Below, piece after piece: positions 15,172 to 21,373 of a stretch of 26,263 nucleotides of DNA (positions are counted from its first letter, which is position 1; each line of letters begins with the position of its first letter). This DNA comes from Bacteroidales bacterium (lineage in GTDB: Bacteria > Bacteroidota > Bacteroidia > Bacteroidales > F082), in assembly GCA_029933565.1 (NCBI GenBank), contig JAOZNY010000011.1:1-26263 (forward strand). The letters are read 5' to 3'. The notes below the pieces were generated by a model. That model searched no databases. It saw only the letters and a list, made by a program, of their open reading frames with translations, and was not told the origin of the DNA. Both the position numbers and the translations under genes were made by a program.

Positions 15172-15271
15172 CTGTCATGTCGACTAAGTAAGGCAAAGCG
15201 ATAGCAAAGCCTTACGCATGGAGAGATCTCATACTCGGAGGAGATTCCTCCTCCCAAGTCGTTCGGAATGT
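15172..15271. repeat. Palindromic interspersed repeat (TGTCATGTCGA type)
   Basis: It begins CTGTCATGTCGAC and ends GTCGTTCGGAATG, with internal inverted repeats GTAAGGC (15188-15194)/GCCTTAC (15209-15215) and GAGGA/TCCTC around 15239-15251. The outline (TGTCAT end, GAGATCTC core, TCGTTCGGAATG end) is related to the element at 13697-13848 and resembles intergenic palindromes common in Bacteroidota. Confidence 0.6.
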
Positions 15272-15292
15272 TAACTGGAGTTCTGAGGAATT

Positions 15293-15348
15293 CAACATCC
15301 AAATTATTCAATGACTAATTATCCAATTACCAGTTAACCAATTCCAAA
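15293..15348. repeat. Weak 8-bp tandem array next to a promoter
   Basis: CAACATCC, AAATTATT, CAATGACT, AATTATCC, AATTACCA, GTTAACCA, ATTCCAAA follow each other in 8-bp phase. Similarity between units is low, so the periodicity is less certain than at 11935-11974. Like that array it ends about 5 bp before a -7 element. Confidence 0.4.
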
Positions 15349-15353
15349 TATTT

Positions 15354-15361
15354 TATCTTTG
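15354..15361 (+). promoter_or_regulatory. -7 promoter element for the permease-ATPase pair
   Basis: TATCTTTG is an exact match to TAnnTTTG and lies 17 bases before the GTG start at 15379, predicting a leader of only about 10 nt. The -33 region is occupied by the octamer array and shows no TTTG. Confidence 0.6.
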
Positions 15362-15378
15362 CTCAAAATCAATTTAAA

Positions 15379-16416
15379 GTGGAATTCAAGGGAAAAACAC
15401 CATTACTTTTTTTAGCATTATCATTTGGTGTGCTACTACTTTTCCTGCTAAATTTATGGTATGGTTCTGTTTTGATTTCTTGGGGGGATGTTTTATTATC
15501 CTTAACAGGCGGCGAAACTGCCACTTCAAATTCTATAATTGTAATTCAGTATCGGTTGCCGCAGGCAATTACAGCGCTTTCGGTTGGTGCTGCCTTGGGG
15601 CTTTCAGGGCTATTTCTTCAAACACTTTTTAACAACCCATTGGCTGGTCCATCGGTTTTAGGAATTTCTTCGGGGGCAAGTTTTGGAGTTGCATTGGTTG
15701 TGCTTACAGGCTCATTTGCCGGATTTGATTTGTTAATGCCCGGATTAGTTTACGGAAAATTTATCATGGTGGCAGCAGCCCTCATAGGTTCATTTGCAGT
15801 TTTATTAATAATAATTTTTGTTTCATCACGCATTGCTAACATTGTGGTAGTCTTAATTATTGGAATTATGATAGGATATGCCATTAATGCAATGGTTGGA
15901 GTTTTGCAGTTCTTTAGCCGATCGATGGAACTGCAAGCCTACGTTCTGTGGGGTTTGGGGAGTTTTTCCAAAACAACACTATCTCAATCTTTAGTATTGT
16001 CGGCCTCAATTGGTCTTTTAGCCGTAATAAGTTTTCGTTTTCCTAATGCACTAAATATATTTTTATTAGGTAAAAACTATGCCCGAAGTATGGGTATAAA
16101 CACTAAGAAACTTCAATTAAGTGTGCTTATAATTTCTGGAATATTAATTTCTCTCGCTACGGCATTTACAGGACCAATTGCATTTCTTGGACTGGCTATT
16201 CCTCATATTGCCCGTAACCTTTTCAATACTTCAAATCACCGGATTCTATTGCCGGCAGTTATTCTACTTGGCGCTTTTGTGGCTTTGTTATGCAATCTTG
16301 TGGCTAAACTACCCGGTTACGACACCTCACTTCCAATTAATGCTGTTACTTCAATGATTGGAGCCCCAATTGTAATTTGGGCAATTGTTAAACGTTCTAA
16401 AATTAAACAGAATTAG
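15379..16416 (+). CDS. FecCD-family ABC importer permease
   Basis: A 345-residue polytopic permease of the FecCD/BtuC family (PF01032), with about ten hydrophobic segments. Characteristic blocks are QYRLPQAITALSVGAALGLSG (about 55-75), NPLAGPSVLGISSGASFG (92-109), GINTKKLQLSVLIISG (235-250) and FTGPIAFLGLAIPHIAR (263-279), which is the ATPase-coupling region. The start is GTG at 15379, supported by the promoter element just upstream and by the normal position of the first membrane helix; no ATG occurs earlier in frame near it. It forms the inner-membrane channel with the ATPase whose ATG is 1 bp after its stop, so the two are translationally coupled. Confidence 0.92.
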   Translation: MEFKGKTPLLFLALSFGVLLLFLLNLWYGSVLISWGDVLLSLTGGETATSNSIIVIQYRLPQAITALSVGAALGLSGLFLQTLFNNPLAGPSVLGISSGASFGVALVVLTGSFAGFDLLMPGLVYGKFIMVAAALIGSFAVLLIIIFVSSRIANIVVVLIIGIMIGYAINAMVGVLQFFSRSMELQAYVLWGLGSFSKTTLSQSLVLSASIGLLAVISFRFPNALNIFLLGKNYARSMGINTKKLQLSVLIISGILISLATAFTGPIAFLGLAIPHIARNLFNTSNHRILLPAVILLGAFVALLCNLVAKLPGYDTSLPINAVTSMIGAPIVIWAIVKRSKIKQN

Positions 16417-16417
16417 A

Positions 16418-17203
16418 ATGAAGAAGGTGTTAAAAATAGATAATCTTACAACAGCCTATTTTGTTGGTAGTTCAAAGGAAAGAGTTCTTCATAAAAATAT
16501 CTCCACAGAAATTAGGCAGGGCGAGTTGATTTGTATTCTTGGATTAAATGGAACAGGAAAATCAACACTTATCCGCACACTTCTTGGTATGCAGAAAAAG
16601 GCTAGTGGAAAAGTCTTTTACGATGGTAATTCAATAGATGAAATAAGTATTAAAGAACTTTCGAGGCTCGTTTCGGTTGTTCTGACCGACAAAATTGATG
16701 ATGCATTTTTAACAGCTAACGAATTGGTGGCAACAGCAAGATATTCGTTTGGGAATATGAGTGGCAAACTAAACAATAAAGATTTATCAATAATTGATAA
16801 TGCATTAAAACTTACGAAAACAGAACACCTTAAAAAAAAGGTTTTCTCACAACTTAGTGATGGTGAAAAACAAAGAATTTTAATTGCAAGGGCAATGGCT
16901 CAGGATACTCCCTTGATTATGCTTGACGAGCCGGCCGCTTTTATCGATTCGCCGGGAAAGATTGGAATTATGGAAATGCTTAAAGACCTATCTACCAAAG
17001 AAAACAAAACAATTTTAATGACTACCCACGATATTGAATCGGCTTTGCGGTATGCCGATATATTTTGGATACTTGGAAAGAATGGTGAATTTGAAACTGG
17101 GACTAAGACTGAAATAATTAAAAAAGGTTTGATAAGCAAATTTTTTAATAGTGGCGATGTGGTATTTAATTCTGAGAATTCAAGATTTGAAAAGAAAAAT
17201 TAA
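16418..17203 (+). CDS. ATPase subunit of the FecCD-type importer
   Basis: A 261-residue ABC ATPase, with the start taken at the ATG at 16418, one base after the permease stop; an in-frame TTG at 16385 would overlap the permease gene by 32 bases and is unlikely. Walker A is GLNGTGKST (42-50), the signature is LSDGE (146-150), Walker B with the catalytic Glu is LIMLDEP (Glu171), and the switch histidine is His204 in TTHD. The Q-loop, usually YVPQ in this family, reads VVLTDK (87-92), with Thr90 in place of glutamine; related VLT-type Q-loops are known to me from Bacteroidota FecE-like proteins. It powers uptake through the adjacent permease. A strong terminator follows within 25 bp. Confidence 0.92.
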   Translation: MKKVLKIDNLTTAYFVGSSKERVLHKNISTEIRQGELICILGLNGTGKSTLIRTLLGMQKKASGKVFYDGNSIDEISIKELSRLVSVVLTDKIDDAFLTANELVATARYSFGNMSGKLNNKDLSIIDNALKLTKTEHLKKKVFSQLSDGEKQRILIARAMAQDTPLIMLDEPAAFIDSPGKIGIMEMLKDLSTKENKTILMTTHDIESALRYADIFWILGKNGEFETGTKTEIIKKGLISKFFNSGDVVFNSENSRFEKKN

Positions 17204-17227
17204 CAATGTTTTTAGTAATTAATTACA

Positions 17228-17267
17228 AAGTCTGATAGATTAAAACTGTCAGGCTTTTCTTATTTTT
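17228..17267 (+). terminator. Intrinsic terminator after the importer operon
   Basis: AAGTCTGATAG (17228-17238) and CTGTCAGGCTT (17246-17256) form an 11-bp RNA stem with two G-U pairs and a 7-base loop. It is followed by a T-rich tract (17255-17267). Its position 25 bp after the ATPase stop fits the end of the operon. Confidence 0.85.
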
Positions 17268-17268
17268 G
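17261..17268 (+). promoter_or_regulatory. -7 promoter element for the amidohydrolase gene
   Basis: TATTTTTG matches TAnnTTTG exactly, 23 bases before the ATG at 17292. It is embedded in the T-tract of the preceding terminator. No clear -33 TTTG is seen, so the call rests on the -7 match and its position. Confidence 0.5.
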
Positions 17269-17291
17269 CTTAAAGTTTAAATAAGTTCGAG

Positions 17292-18929
17292 ATGATAAAA
17301 GTTACAGCAATTATTCTTTTAATATTAGGCAGCATGACATCAAAGATGTATTCGCAAGAGCAAGAGGTTGACTTGATTGTGCACAATGCAGTAATTTATA
17401 CAGTTGACAATAATTTTTCAAAGGCTACAGCTTTTGCTGTGAAGAATGGAAAGTTTATGGCGATAGGCAAAAGCAAGGAATTATTGGAGGCTTACTCTTC
17501 TGAAAATATAATTGATGCAGAAGGGAAATATATTTATCCAGGATTCAATGACGGTCACAGCCATTTTTTAGGTTATGGCCTCTGGGTTACGAAATATGCC
17601 AACTTAGTTGGAACCAACTCTTTTGCTGAAGTTATGGACCGATTGATTGAACACAATAAGTCCTTTCCGGGAAACTGGCTTCTAGGCCGTGGCTGGGATC
17701 AAAATGACTGGGAAATAAAAGAATTCCCCACCAACGAAAAACTAAATCAGGCATTTCCTGATAAAGCAGTTGTGCTTACCCGCATTGACGGGCATGCTGT
17801 AATTGCAAATGACTTTGCGCTAGAACTAGCAGGAATTGATGCAAATACAAAAACTGATGGGGGAGAAGTTGTTCTTAAAAATGGTAAACCAACAGGTGTA
17901 CTAGTTGACAATGCTGCCGATAAAATGAAAGCAGCAATTCCTGAGTTCAATGAAATGGAAAAACAACAGGCATTACTTAGGGCACAAGAAGATTGCTTTG
18001 CTGTTGGTTTAACAACCGTAACTGACGCAGGTTTGGATTTGAAAGACATTTTGCTAATCAAGAAGCTTCAGGACGAACAAAAACTTAGTATGCGTGTTTA
18101 TGCAATGATGAGTCCCACTCAGGAAAACTTCGATTATTTTTACCCTAAAGGACCTCAATATTTCCCTCGATTAACTGTGAGTTCAGTAAAACTATACTCC
18201 GACGGAGCACTCGGTTCGAGGGGTGCATTATTGGTAGACCCTTATTCTGATGATTCTGAAAACTATGGACTTCAATTACATTCAAATGCCTATTATCTTG
18301 AAATGTGTTTAAAGGCTTACGAGGCAGGATTTCAGGTAAACACACATGCAATTGGCGACTCAGGCAACCGATTGATGCTTAAAACATATTCGAAAATACT
18401 AAAAGGAAAAAATGATAGAAGGTGGCGTGTGGAACATGCACAGATTGTTCAAACTGAGGATCTTTCTCTTTTTAAGGAATATTCGATTATCCCTTCAGTA
18501 CAAGCAACTCATTGCACCTCCGATATGTATTGGGCCGATGAAAGACTTGGTGAAGAAAGAATTAAGACTGCTTATGCCTATAAAGATTTATTGCTCCAAA
18601 ACGGATGGATAATAAATGGTACTGATTTCCCTATTGAAGGAATAAGTCCGTTGCACACATTTTACGCTGCAGTTGTTAGGAAAGATGCAAAAGGATGGCC
18701 TGCGAAAGGTTTTCAAACTGAGAATGCATTGAGTAGGGAAAATGCTCTTAGATCAATCACAATCTGGCCAGCAAAAGGTAGTTTTGATGAAAATAAAAAA
18801 GGGAGTATTGAAATTGGTAAACTGGCAGACTTTGTAATTCTTGAAATAGACCTATTAAAAGCAAAACAGACTGATTTACATAACGCAAAAGTTGTTGCCA
18901 CTTTTGTAGAAGGTGAAAAAGTTTATTAG
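17292..18929 (+). CDS. Exported YtcJ-like amidohydrolase
   Basis: A 545-residue metal-dependent hydrolase of the amidohydrolase superfamily, YtcJ/NfdA-like group (PF07969). Residues 1-21 form a signal peptide (hydrophobic 4-14, then SKMYSQ), so it is probably periplasmic. The metal-binding H-x-H is His89-Ser-His91 in GFNDGHSHF. Later family landmarks are WLLGRGWDQN near 125, RIDGHAV near 165, a YSDGALGSRG segment near 305, NTHAIGDSGN near 350, RVEHAQIV near 380 and GTDFPIEG near 440, which holds the catalytic-type Asp. Members remove N-formyl, carbamoyl or other amide groups from small molecules; the substrate here is not deducible. It has its own promoter element and appears monocistronic. 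Confidence 0.88.
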   Translation: MIKVTAIILLILGSMTSKMYSQEQEVDLIVHNAVIYTVDNNFSKATAFAVKNGKFMAIGKSKELLEAYSSENIIDAEGKYIYPGFNDGHSHFLGYGLWVTKYANLVGTNSFAEVMDRLIEHNKSFPGNWLLGRGWDQNDWEIKEFPTNEKLNQAFPDKAVVLTRIDGHAVIANDFALELAGIDANTKTDGGEVVLKNGKPTGVLVDNAADKMKAAIPEFNEMEKQQALLRAQEDCFAVGLTTVTDAGLDLKDILLIKKLQDEQKLSMRVYAMMSPTQENFDYFYPKGPQYFPRLTVSSVKLYSDGALGSRGALLVDPYSDDSENYGLQLHSNAYYLEMCLKAYEAGFQVNTHAIGDSGNRLMLKTYSKILKGKNDRRWRVEHAQIVQTEDLSLFKEYSIIPSVQATHCTSDMYWADERLGEERIKTAYAYKDLLLQNGWIINGTDFPIEGISPLHTFYAAVVRKDAKGWPAKGFQTENALSRENALRSITIWPAKGSFDENKKGSIEIGKLADFVILEIDLLKAKQTDLHNAKVVATFVEGEKVY

Positions 18930-19067
18930 ATAATTGCTTATAACTGCACTGCTATATAGTTTTATATTCGTGGCTTTGTGGTATAAAATTGTTTGCAAAT
19001 GGTACTAATATGTAAGGGAGGCTCTTAAATTATTGATTCAAGCACTTTGCAGCATCCCACTCAAAAC

Positions 19068-19098
19068 CTTAACAACTCAACTTTGTTAAGTTTCTTTT
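19068..19098 (+). terminator. Terminator-like hairpin upstream of the three-gene cassette
   Basis: CTTAACAA (19068-19075) and TTGTTAAG (19083-19090) form a perfect 8-bp stem with a 7-base loop, followed by TTTCTTTT (19091-19098). It may end the amidohydrolase transcript (139 bp after its stop) or lie in the leader of the cassette, whose ATG is 26 bp further. The stem is AU-rich and probably weak. No exact TAnnTTTG element is found in 18930-19123; TAAAATTG at 18984-18991 is the nearest. Confidence 0.5.
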
Positions 19099-19123
19099 AG
19101 TACTAATTAAACAAACAAAAATC

Positions 19124-19912
19124 ATGGCAGCAGCAGATGCAGTAAATCAAGCTAGTCGCTTATCGGAAATTGGATTTCCTGAATTTACAACAAAACTAGT
19201 AACAGACGTATTCGATGCTTTAGTATCGGCAAATATGCGTCAAACCGAGGCTTATGTTTCCCTTTTAAAGGAAGTAAGCAAATCCCTAACTGATTACATT
19301 AACGATACCAAGGATGACATTGGTGGCGATGAAATCATGTTATTTCTTTCAAAAGTTATACCTCCAGCAAATGCAAGTGGTGATAGTAACGAACCAACAA
19401 AACTTAAAGTTGGTGAAACACTTACAACAGGAGCAACGGGTGAGGTTGCAACTCTTAAAAAAGCATTGGTAATTCCAGGAGACACTAATGAGAATGTAGT
19501 TACCGGTGGAGCAATTGATCAAAATAAATATGATGCAATACTTGATGCAGTTGCAAAACGTATTGCAGCAGATAAGTATGAATTGCTTAAGGAAATGGTT
19601 AAACTTGGAATTTTACGTTTGGTAGTTGAAGATGGCCTAATTGAAACAAGACTCACATTTTCAACTTACGGATCTTCATTTTATCAGGCTAAATCAAAAC
19701 AATACAACAGAAAGAACTTTTCTTTCCGAGCAAAAGCCCGTACAGGTGGATTAGTTTCGTTGTGGTGCAAAGCTTCTGCTTCAACAGCATACAATAGCGT
19801 TAGTGTAAGCACAGCAGAAAAGGTTAATCAAGACAGGGCAGGAAGTTCAGTAAATATTTTTGGCCAGGTTCGTATAAATTTCAAAACAGATTATTTACCA
19901 TTAAACGACTAA
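19124..19912 (+). CDS. Cassette protein A: unrecognised, paralogue of the next gene
   Basis: A 262-residue soluble protein with no signal peptide or membrane segment; I do not recognise a named family. Residues 15-65 look helical (EIGFPEFTTKLVTDVFDALV, 15-34). Residues 85-130 are a low-complexity linker rich in G, T and E. Residues 134-165 are a second helical block, followed by RLVVEDGLIETRLTFSTY (165-182) and a beta-rich C-terminus ending VNIFGQVRINFKTDYLPL (243-260). The next gene has the same order of blocks (ELGFSEFVSKLISDTFEAVI; VIVDAGKINAKLNFSIL; NIYGEVEIQFKT), so the two are paralogues. A short helix plus a C-terminal beta domain ending in an I-x-F strand recalls DUF2589-type proteins in outline only. 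The start at 19124 is preceded by A-rich sequence, as is common in Bacteroidota. It is the first gene of a three-gene unit. Confidence 0.7.
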   Translation: MAAADAVNQASRLSEIGFPEFTTKLVTDVFDALVSANMRQTEAYVSLLKEVSKSLTDYINDTKDDIGGDEIMLFLSKVIPPANASGDSNEPTKLKVGETLTTGATGEVATLKKALVIPGDTNENVVTGGAIDQNKYDAILDAVAKRIAADKYELLKEMVKLGILRLVVEDGLIETRLTFSTYGSSFYQAKSKQYNRKNFSFRAKARTGGLVSLWCKASASTAYNSVSVSTAEKVNQDRAGSSVNIFGQVRINFKTDYLPLND

Positions 19913-19918
19913 TTGACT

Positions 19919-20647
19919 ATGGCAGATATAATCACAAAGCCTGTTGAGTTAGGGTTTTCTGAATTTGTTTCAAAGTTAATATCCGATACATTTGAGGCGG
20001 TTATCTCAAGCAGTATTAGTCAGGAAGAAGATTGGAGTCAGTTAGACGAACTTCTCGCACTGGATATTGATGTGTTTACATCAATGGTAGTTGACAATGA
20101 AATGATTGAAAACGAACTCATCAGGCTGTTTCCCAATGAAGAAGGGGGTACAGCAATTGCAAAGGATGCTAATTACACAAAAGCAAATCCTGAAAAACAG
20201 GTGGCAGAAAGCCCCCCCATTGAAACTCTTACAGGTTACAAGCCTAGAGGGAATAAACTTACTGAAAATGATGTATTGGAAATAACACTCGGCGTGAAAA
20301 AACAACTTGGAGAAAAACAATACGAAGTTCTAAGTAAGGTTTTTTCAAAAGGTGCAACAAAAGTAATAGTTGATGCTGGTAAGATTAACGCAAAACTCAA
20401 TTTCAGTATTTTACAGGAATCGGAAAATGGTGGTTCAGGAGGAAGTGGGGGAGACCCTCCTCCTGATTTCAGCAAACGCATATTCGTTAACCGTGGAATA
20501 GGCAGGTTTGGCGGACTTTCGCGGCCAATAGAAATGAAGGGAGTTCACTTTTTTGTAAAACCACCCTCTGATGCAGACCCCCAAACACATAGTGTAAAAG
20601 CAAATATTTATGGTGAAGTCGAAATTCAGTTTAAAACAATTAGGTGA
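19919..20647 (+). CDS. Cassette protein B: unrecognised, paralogue of protein A
   Basis: A 242-residue soluble protein from the ATG at 19919; a TTG at 19913 directly after the stop of gene A is possible but less likely. Residues 10-70 are helical and acidic and align with the start of protein A. Residues 75-110 form a variable linker. Residues 114-165 contain a helical block and the VIVDAGKINAKLNFSIL strand pair (149-165) that also occurs in A. A flexible GGSGGSGG stretch with following prolines (171-182) is inserted before the C-terminal beta region, which ends NIYGEVEIQFKT (229-240). The gene starts 6 bp after gene A, and its stop overlaps the start of gene C by four bases (GTGA), so all three are probably made together. 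Function is unknown; heteromeric assembly with A is an inference from paralogy and coupling. Confidence 0.7.
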   Translation: MADIITKPVELGFSEFVSKLISDTFEAVISSSISQEEDWSQLDELLALDIDVFTSMVVDNEMIENELIRLFPNEEGGTAIAKDANYTKANPEKQVAESPPIETLTGYKPRGNKLTENDVLEITLGVKKQLGEKQYEVLSKVFSKGATKVIVDAGKINAKLNFSILQESENGGSGGSGGDPPPDFSKRIFVNRGIGRFGGLSRPIEMKGVHFFVKPPSDADPQTHSVKANIYGEVEIQFKTIR

Positions 20648-21363
20648 GCACTTTAAATGACTTTGATATTAATGAACTTGTGCTCCAGTTGCATGGAGAA
20701 CTAAAGTTTGCTTTTGAAGTTGCCAACACTGCTGAAAAAGAGGTAGGAATGCAGTTGCAAACTGTTAAGGCACGCCTTGGAAGAAAAGATCTTGAAGGTG
20801 TTTCCAATATCAATGGTGACAATTTTAATGGACTAAACTCTGAAAGGTATCCAAATAAAGAAGACTGGGAAGTTGAGGTTTCATATAAATATGGTGAGCC
20901 CGCTGAGGGAATACCAATATCACAGAACTGGATTAGCACAAGCGATAGCCGATTTGTGCTTGAACGTCTGGCAAAAGAAAGGATTGTTCAGATAAAAGGT
21001 GTTAGCAACGTTTGGGTTCAAAAATTTGAATCGTCAAATATTATTACCATTGAAGACCTGGTATTGGCATCGCAGTCAAAAATTAATAAGTTATGCAAAC
21101 AGTTTAATTCTTTAGCTCCAATAGAATTTCAAACAAAGGTGCTATTATTGGTAAGGGATTTCAATCCATTGCAATTAAATACTTTTAATAATTTAAAGTT
21201 ATTGCTTTTGGTTGAAAAAAGTTTGGAAGAATTGAAAAGAGTTTTTAAAGGAAAATTATCGGGGCCTGAGATTAGTAATCTTAAAGTAATGGCCTCAATA
21301 ATTTACCTTGTTTTTGATAAACGTTTTACTGAAAAACTGAAATTGAATCTTTTTGCAAAATAA
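20644..21363 (+). CDS. Cassette protein C: helix-hairpin-helix-like segment, otherwise unrecognised
   Basis: A 239-residue soluble protein starting at the GTG of a GTGA overlap with the stop of gene B. The N-terminus (8-48) is a helix running into a strand (DINELVLQLHGELKFAFEVA, 8-27; MQLQTVKARLG, 36-46), an outline that recalls the trypsin-co-occurring trypco2-like modules, but I cannot confirm this by eye. Residues 70-92 form a second strand region (WEVEVSYKYGEP). Residues 112-145 contain IKGVSNVWVQKF and IITIEDLVLA, the pattern of a helix-hairpin-helix or DUF4332-like repeat (I-x-G-[VI]-x-x-x-x-x-x-x-L/F ... I-x-T-x-x-D-L). The rest (150-239) is helical. HhH modules often bind DNA or mediate protein contacts. 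The stop is only 10 bp from the stop of the convergent receptor gene. Confidence 0.65.
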   Translation: MSTLNDFDINELVLQLHGELKFAFEVANTAEKEVGMQLQTVKARLGRKDLEGVSNINGDNFNGLNSERYPNKEDWEVEVSYKYGEPAEGIPISQNWISTSDSRFVLERLAKERIVQIKGVSNVWVQKFESSNIITIEDLVLASQSKINKLCKQFNSLAPIEFQTKVLLLVRDFNPLQLNTFNNLKLLLLVEKSLEELKRVFKGKLSGPEISNLKVMASIIYLVFDKRFTEKLKLNLFAK

Positions 21364-21373
21364 GGCAAAAGGC

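Larger units (their letters stand above)
15052..15378. other. Gene-free, repeat-rich gap inside an importer cluster
   Basis: This 327-bp stretch has no credible reading frame. It holds, in order, a heptamer array (15060-15108), a spacer, a palindromic interspersed repeat (15172-15271), a weaker octamer array (15293-15348) and an exact TAnnTTTG promoter element (15354-15361). No intrinsic terminator with a T-run is obvious after the binding-protein gene. Confidence 0.7.

Noticed and set aside
15172..15271. Riboswitch (cobalamin type) upstream of the permease gene
   Set aside because: No B12-box-like sequence is recognisable, the promoter element at 15354 lies downstream of it, and the region fits an interspersed palindrome.
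17292..18929. Functional link between the amidohydrolase and the metal-chelate importer
   Set aside because: A terminator and a separate promoter lie between them, and the enzyme family has no established role in siderophore processing.
19124..21363. Prophage or phage-tail remnant
   Set aside because: The three proteins are small and beta-rich at the C-terminus, but there is no integrase, terminase, capsid, lysis gene, attachment site or composition change nearby.
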